The position numbers and the translations under genes are program-made. A stretch of 64,000 bases of DNA, from NCBI RefSeq assembly GCF_013409505.1, contig NZ_JACCBN010000001.1, positions 1,178,001 through 1,242,000 on the forward strand, given 5' to 3'. The stretch is from Actinomycetospora corticicola. GTDB lineage: Bacteria; Actinomycetota; Actinomycetes; Mycobacteriales; Pseudonocardiaceae. Shown piece after piece: positions 59,989 to 64,000 of this stretch. The notes under the pieces are model-generated. The model was given only the letters and a program-made list of their open reading frames with translations, was not told where the DNA came from and made no database searches. Within the stretch, counting starts at the first letter, position 1; each line of letters starts with the position of its first letter.

Positions 59989-61431
59989 ATGGAGCTCCTC
60001 CGACCGCCGCGGCGTCCCCGGCGGGTCCTCCCCGCGTTGACCGCCGGTCTGGTCGCCCTCGTCGGCTTCACGGTCGGGACGGCCGCGCTGGCGGCCCCGG
60101 CGGACGCCGGGTCGTGGGCGGTCCAGCGCTCGTCCACGGCGAAGGTCGCCGATCTCGTGGGCGCCGGGTCGATCAACGACACGGGCGCACGGTACGGCGT
60201 CGAGGGCACCGACCTCGGACACATGTTCATGGTGGGCCCGCGCATGGCGATGGCCTTCGGCGACACCTTCGGCGCCCCGGCGGCGAAGGACTTCTTCTCG
60301 GTGAAGCACACCGACTGGCGCTCCAACGTCATCGCCTCGATCGACCCGCCCGCGAGCCCGGCGCAGGGCCTGCCGTTCAAGGGGATGATCTCCGACCGGG
60401 ACGGGCACGCCAAGGAACTGATCCCCTCGCAGAAGCGCAAGGGCGTGCAGGAGACGGTGATCCCGACCTACGGCATCGCGACCGGGCCGAAGAACACCAC
60501 GATGAACCTGCAGTTCATGTCGGTGAAGAGCTTCGACACGCCGGGCCGCTGGCAGCTCACCGGCTCGGGGATCGTCACCTCGACCGACGGCGGCACGACG
60601 TGGAAGGACAGCGGGGCCCGCTGGCCGGCGAACTCGAGGTTCGGGCAGGTCGCGTACGTCCGCCCCGGCGGACCCGACGACCCCGCCTCGCCCGTCGCGG
60701 CCGGGACGTCGCCGGGCTCGGAGATCTACGTCTACGGCATCCCCGGCGGACGGTACGGCGACCTGTCCCTGGCCAGGGTGGCGGCGGACCGGCTCACCGA
60801 CACGGCCGCCTACCGGTACTGGAACGGCACGACCTGGGTGGCGGGGGAGGCGAACGCCGTACCCGTGGTGAAGGGTCCGGTCGGCGAGCTCTCGGTGCGC
60901 TGGAACGCGTTCTACCGGCGGTGGATCATGATGTACCTGGTCGACGACACCGGCGAGGTCGTCCTGCGCACCGCGACCACGCCGACCGGCCCGTGGACGC
61001 CCGCCCAGGTGGTCACCACCACGAAGGACTTCCCGCAGGCCTACGCGCCCTATCTCACCCCGCGCTGGAACGACGGGCCCGACATCTGGTTCACGATGTC
61101 GCAGTTCACCACCTACCGCGTCGCGCTGATGAAGACCCGGCTCACCCCGCTCGCCGCCGGCGCCGCGCTCCCCACGTCGGTGGTCCCGCGGTCCGCGCCG
61201 GCCCGCCTGGCCTCGGTCAGTGCGCCGGCCTTCCGGACGGCGGGTCCTGCCGGACCGGGGGAGACCACCTCGGCCCCGCCGACGAGCTCGACGTCGTCGG
61301 CCCCGCCGACCGGGGCGACCACGACCACCGCGCCCGCCACACCCGCGACGACGACCGCGACACCCGCGAGTCCGCCGCCGACCATCGACACAGCGTCGCC
61401 GGAGCCGGGGGAGAACCCGCCTCCGGCGTGA
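59989..61431 (+). CDS. Secreted DUF4185 beta-propeller protein
   Basis: An exported protein (480 aa). Signal peptide with RPPRRPRR, a hydrophobic core and a cleavage region near AAPADAG (about residue 37). The DUF4185 domain (about 40-390) shows the expected blocks (GHMFMVGPRMAMAFGDTFG, STDGGTTWKDS, WNAFYRRWIMMYL), consistent with a five-bladed propeller glycosidase-like fold. A Thr/Pro/Ala-rich C-terminal stretch (ATTTTAPATPATTTA) is a cell-wall-spanning or linker region; no sortase motif is seen. TAGCGT (59975-59980) lies 8 nt before the ATG. Confidence 0.83.
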   Translation: MELLRPPRRPRRVLPALTAGLVALVGFTVGTAALAAPADAGSWAVQRSSTAKVADLVGAGSINDTGARYGVEGTDLGHMFMVGPRMAMAFGDTFGAPAAKDFFSVKHTDWRSNVIASIDPPASPAQGLPFKGMISDRDGHAKELIPSQKRKGVQETVIPTYGIATGPKNTTMNLQFMSVKSFDTPGRWQLTGSGIVTSTDGGTTWKDSGARWPANSRFGQVAYVRPGGPDDPASPVAAGTSPGSEIYVYGIPGGRYGDLSLARVAADRLTDTAAYRYWNGTTWVAGEANAVPVVKGPVGELSVRWNAFYRRWIMMYLVDDTGEVVLRTATTPTGPWTPAQVVTTTKDFPQAYAPYLTPRWNDGPDIWFTMSQFTTYRVALMKTRLTPLAAGAALPTSVVPRSAPARLASVSAPAFRTAGPAGPGETTSAPPTSSTSSAPPTGATTTTAPATPATTTATPASPPPTIDTASPEPGENPPPA

Positions 61432-61536
61432 TCTGCTGGGCCGGACGAGGGAACCTCGACCACCGACCGTCGCAACTTCGACCGTCCACTCGAACAACCG
61501 TGCTACTCCTCATGAGGGGAGTTACGGAACGGGGGG

Positions 61537-61680
61537 ATGGCAGTGATCCAGTCGTGGATGCTGGTGCTGGGTGCCGGTGGGGTCGGCGGCTTCTTCGTCG
61601 GGCGGTGGAGCGCGGAGGTCCGCCGCGCCCGCTACGACGGACGACGTCTGTGGGCGCAGCGCAAGAACTACCGTTTGTAG
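61537..61680 (+). CDS. Small membrane protein, 47 aa
   Basis: A short gene with one hydrophobic span (MLVLGAGGVGGFFVG, residues 8-22) and a strongly basic C-terminal tail rich in Arg, ending AQRKNYRL. GGGGGG immediately upstream of ATG 61537 and the N-in/basic-tail logic suggest an inner-membrane protein with its tail in the cytoplasm (inference). It sits 68 bp before a zinc metallopeptidase gene. No family recognised. Confidence 0.6.
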   Translation: MAVIQSWMLVLGAGGVGGFFVGRWSAEVRRARYDGRRLWAQRKNYRL

Positions 61681-61748
61681 GCCCCGACTTCCGGCGAAGC
61701 GGGTGATCGCGACAGGATCGTCGCGACCCGACACCGCCGGAGGACGCG

Positions 61749-62762
61749 ATGCGCTACGACGACGACGCCCAGCTCGACGCGTCCGAGGTCACCGACCGCC
61801 GGGGCGGCTCCGACGGGGGCGGTCTCGGCGGAGGCGGTGGCTTCGGGGGAGGTGGCGGGGGCGGGATCCTCGGGCTGGTCCTCGGCCTGCTGCTCCGCGG
61901 CCGGGGCGGCAAGGCGAGCCTCGGCGTCATCGTCGTCGCGATCATCGGCTTCGTCGCCGCGCAGTACCTCGGCGGCGGTTCGGGGACGACGACGGGCGTG
62001 GCCGGCGGGTTCGGGGACCCGGGTGGCCCGGCGCAGGTCGGCACGAGCGACCTCGCGAGCGAGTGCCGCACGGGCGCGGACGCGAACTCCAAGCTCGACT
62101 GCGCGATCGTCGCGGACATCAACTCGATCCAGGGCTACTGGGCCGGCGGTGGCTACGCCCGGGCGGCCTCGGCGGTGCGGGGCGCGCAGCCGACCTACGA
62201 GCGGGTCGACACGGTGTTCTTCACCGGCGGGGTGCGGACGGCCTGCGGGTCGGCCGACTCGAGCGCCGGGCCGTTCTACTGCCCGGGCGACAACCTCGTG
62301 TACATCGACCTGAGCTTCTACGACCAGCTCCAGCAGCAGTTCGGGGCGCAGGGCGGGCCGCTGGTGAACGCCTACGTGCTCGCCCACGAGTACGGCCACC
62401 ACGTGCAGGCCCAGCTCGGCACCGAGGCGAAGGTCCGCTCCCGGCAGGGGGCGACCTCCGACTCGGTCCGCCTCGAGCTGCAGGCCGACTGCTACGCCGG
62501 GGTGTGGATGAACCACGCGAGCCAGCCGTCGAACGGTCGGCCCGCGCTCATCGAGGACATCACTCCGGCGGACCTGAGCTCCGCGGTCGACGCCGCGCAG
62601 CGGATCGGCGACGACTACATCCAGGGCAAGCTCGGCGGCGGGACGGTCAACCCCGACACCTTCACCCACGGGTCGTCCGACCAGCGCAAGCGCTGGCTCA
62701 CCACCGGCTACACCGGCGGCGACCCGACCCGCTGCGACACCTTCGCCACGAACAGTCTCTGA
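61749..62762 (+). CDS. Neutral zinc metallopeptidase (YpfJ family)
   Basis: A 337-residue single-pass membrane protease of the YpfJ type. Gly-rich cytoplasmic N-terminus (to about 38), one hydrophobic segment region (about 40-73), then the external domain with zinc motif HEYGH (His213-Glu214-His217). The third ligand is likely the Glu/Asp in RLELQADCYAG. Conserved DNLVYIDLSFY precedes the active site. RBS region is GGAGGACGCG before ATG 61749. Confidence 0.9.
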   Translation: MRYDDDAQLDASEVTDRRGGSDGGGLGGGGGFGGGGGGGILGLVLGLLLRGRGGKASLGVIVVAIIGFVAAQYLGGGSGTTTGVAGGFGDPGGPAQVGTSDLASECRTGADANSKLDCAIVADINSIQGYWAGGGYARAASAVRGAQPTYERVDTVFFTGGVRTACGSADSSAGPFYCPGDNLVYIDLSFYDQLQQQFGAQGGPLVNAYVLAHEYGHHVQAQLGTEAKVRSRQGATSDSVRLELQADCYAGVWMNHASQPSNGRPALIEDITPADLSSAVDAAQRIGDDYIQGKLGGGTVNPDTFTHGSSDQRKRWLTTGYTGGDPTRCDTFATNSL

Positions 62763-62770
62763 CGCGCTCC

Positions 62771-62829
62771 GCGAGGGTCACGTGACGCAGGTTCCGGGGC
62801 GCCCGGACCTGCCCCACGTGCACCTCTCG
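62771..62829. terminator. Hairpin of the GCGAGGGTCAC family between convergent genes
   Basis: Left arm starts GCGAGGGTCACGTGACGCAG; right arm ends CACGTGCACCTCTCG, partly mismatched. It shares its 5' arm with 12345-12402 and 12428-12485, again at a convergent gene end. Confidence 0.65.
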
Positions 62830-62836
62830 ACGGAGG

Positions 62837-64000
62837 TCAGCGCACCCCACGCATCGCCCGCCGCACCCACGGCGCGAGGGCGAGCAGCACTCCACCGAGC
62901 ACCAGGGCCGCGATCCCGATGACGGAGAAGTAGGTGCCCTCCGTCGACGGGTCGTAGAAGCCCGCCATGGTGCCCGCGAGTGTCGAGCCGAGCGACACCG
63001 ACAGGTAGAACAGCGCGACCGACTGCGAGCGGAACGCGTCCGGCCCGATGCGGGTGGACAGCGACAGCCCGACCGGCGACAGGTTCATCTCCGCCAGTGC
63101 GAACACCAGCATGATCAGCACGATCGCGAGCACGGGGGTCGTGTTGCCGGTGCCGCCGGCCCAGGGCAGGAAGAGCAGGAACGCCACGCCCATGCCGCCC
63201 GCGCCGATCGCGAACTTCACCGGCGTCGACGGGCCGCGCTCCCCGAGCCGGGTCCACAGGATCGCGAACAGGGGCGCCAGGACGATCACGAAGAACGGCT
63301 CGAGCGAGTTCACCCACGCGATCGGCATCTCCCAACCGCCGAGCATCCGGTCGAGGCGCTCGTCGGTGTAGAGCGTGACCACCGTGAACTGCTGCTGGAA
63401 CAGCGACCAGAACACGACGCTCGCGAGCCACATCGGGATGTAGGCGCGGGTGCGCGACCGCTCGTCCGCCGACACCTTCGGGCTGCGCAGCAGGAGCGTG
63501 AACAGCGCGATCGCGATCAGAGCCACGACGATCGCCACGGCCGTCGAGAGGTTCTCGGCGGTCAGCACACCGAACACGAACAGCAGGGCGATCACGACGA
63601 CGGCGCCCACGACGATCCCCACCGGACGCTGCCAGGCACCCGGCGTCAGGGGGGTGGGGACCACGTTCGCGGAGGCCGGGAGGTTCTTGCGACCCGTGAC
63701 GTAGATGCCGAGGCCGAGCGCCATCCCGATCGCGGCGAGGCCGAAGGCCCAGTGGAAGCCGATCGTGGTCTGCGCGAGCCCCGTGAGCAGCGGCCCGACC
63801 AGGGCACCGATGTTCACGCCCATGTAGAAGATCGAGAACCCGGCGTCGGCCCGCGGGTCGTCGCGCCGGTAGAGGGAGCCGACGACGGAGGTGGCCGCCG
63901 TCTTCACGCCGCCGGAGCCGAGCGCCACGAGGACGAGGCCGACCACGACGCCGGCGAGCCCCGGGATCAGGGCGAGCGCGATGTGGCCGAGCATGACGGT
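62837..64000 (-). CDS. POT-family peptide/H+ symporter, 5' end outside window
   Basis: C-terminal 385-plus residues of a proton-coupled oligopeptide transporter. The first visible residues MLGHIALALIPGLAG belong to an internal helix, so the N-terminal ExxER helix lies past the window edge. GGVKTAATSVVG and FSIFYMGVNIGALVGPLLTG (PTR2 signature 2) are diagnostic, and WSLFQQQ lies in helix 7. About 11 hydrophobic segments are present. Ends 75 bp from the metallopeptidase stop, with a hairpin between. Confidence 0.9.
   Translation of the reverse strand, partial: TVMLGHIALALIPGLAGVVVGLVLVALGSGGVKTAATSVVGSLYRRDDPRADAGFSIFYMGVNIGALVGPLLTGLAQTTIGFHWAFGLAAIGMALGLGIYVTGRKNLPASANVVPTPLTPGAWQRPVGIVVGAVVVIALLFVFGVLTAENLSTAVAIVVALIAIALFTLLLRSPKVSADERSRTRAYIPMWLASVVFWSLFQQQFTVVTLYTDERLDRMLGGWEMPIAWVNSLEPFFVIVLAPLFAILWTRLGERGPSTPVKFAIGAGGMGVAFLLFLPWAGGTGNTTPVLAIVLIMLVFALAEMNLSPVGLSLSTRIGPDAFRSQSVALFYLSVSLGSTLAGTMAGFYDPSTEGTYFSVIGIAALVLGGVLLALAPWVRRAMRGVR

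Noticed and set aside
1..64000. tRNA, rRNA, riboswitch or prophage/integrase genes
   Set aside because: Reading both strands by eye gave no cloverleaf with a TTC-loop consensus, no rRNA-like block and no integrase or phage structural motif.

Overview
The window is very GC-rich (about three quarters G+C by eye), gene-dense chromosomal DNA. Its traits point to a high-GC actinobacterium, probably a Pseudonocardiales-type actinomycete: TANNNT -10 boxes lying 6-8 nt from GTG/ATG starts, many 4-bp ATGA/GTGA gene overlaps, TreX/TreY/TreZ trehalose genes, a SpoIIE/anti-sigma/STAS signalling protein, DUF3099, and a urease cluster without ureE. The family is inferred; no rRNA, tRNA, CRISPR array, transposase or phage gene is visible.

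Layout. 1-12 kb: a PLP C-S lyase cut by the window edge, a small acidic protein bracketed by exact 32-bp inverted repeats, acetyl-CoA synthetase, treZ, a giant sensor kinase/SpoIIE/RsbW-like/STAS protein, an aldo-keto reductase and a ferric-reductase-like membrane protein. 12-21 kb: treY-glgX, a HIT/histidine-phosphatase/TMEM175 operon, and a methyltransferase/PhyH dioxygenase/EthD group. 21-30 kb: a TPR membrane protein with a TPR-AAA+ ATPase, a CPA1 antiporter, a methyltransferase, a GNAT, a MerR-controlled SDR/NTF2 pair, and an AlkC-like repair protein. 30-39 kb: a secreted Gly/Asn/His-rich protein facing a CDF metal exporter, then an NCS1 permease with ureA, a fused ureB-ureC, ogt, ureF, ureG and ureD. 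39-46.5 kb: a Pro/Ala-rich repeat protein, FhuF-like protein, M50 protease, DHA2 exporter, zwf and a class V aminotransferase. 46.6-57 kb: csoR divergent from copA, which is translationally coupled to an unusual nuoA-X-H-J-K-L-M-N operon. 57-64 kb: DUF3099, a CoA-transferase, a secreted DUF4185 protein, a 47-aa membrane protein, a zinc metallopeptidase and a truncated POT transporter.

The most unusual signals are these. (1) The copA-nuo operon encodes only the membrane arm of complex I plus a cysteine-poor protein that looks like a degenerate NuoB-NuoD fusion. NuoH there appears to start at AUC behind a perfect Shine-Dalgarno. (2) Several families of short palindromic repeats occupy gene ends, and two copies of one family lie in frame inside proteins, as rickettsial RPEs do. 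(3) Urease beta and alpha subunits form one 683-residue reading frame with the canonical alpha-subunit ligand spacing intact. (4) A 1621-residue protein carries a whole partner-switching pathway. All functions are read from sequence motifs and context; no database search was run.
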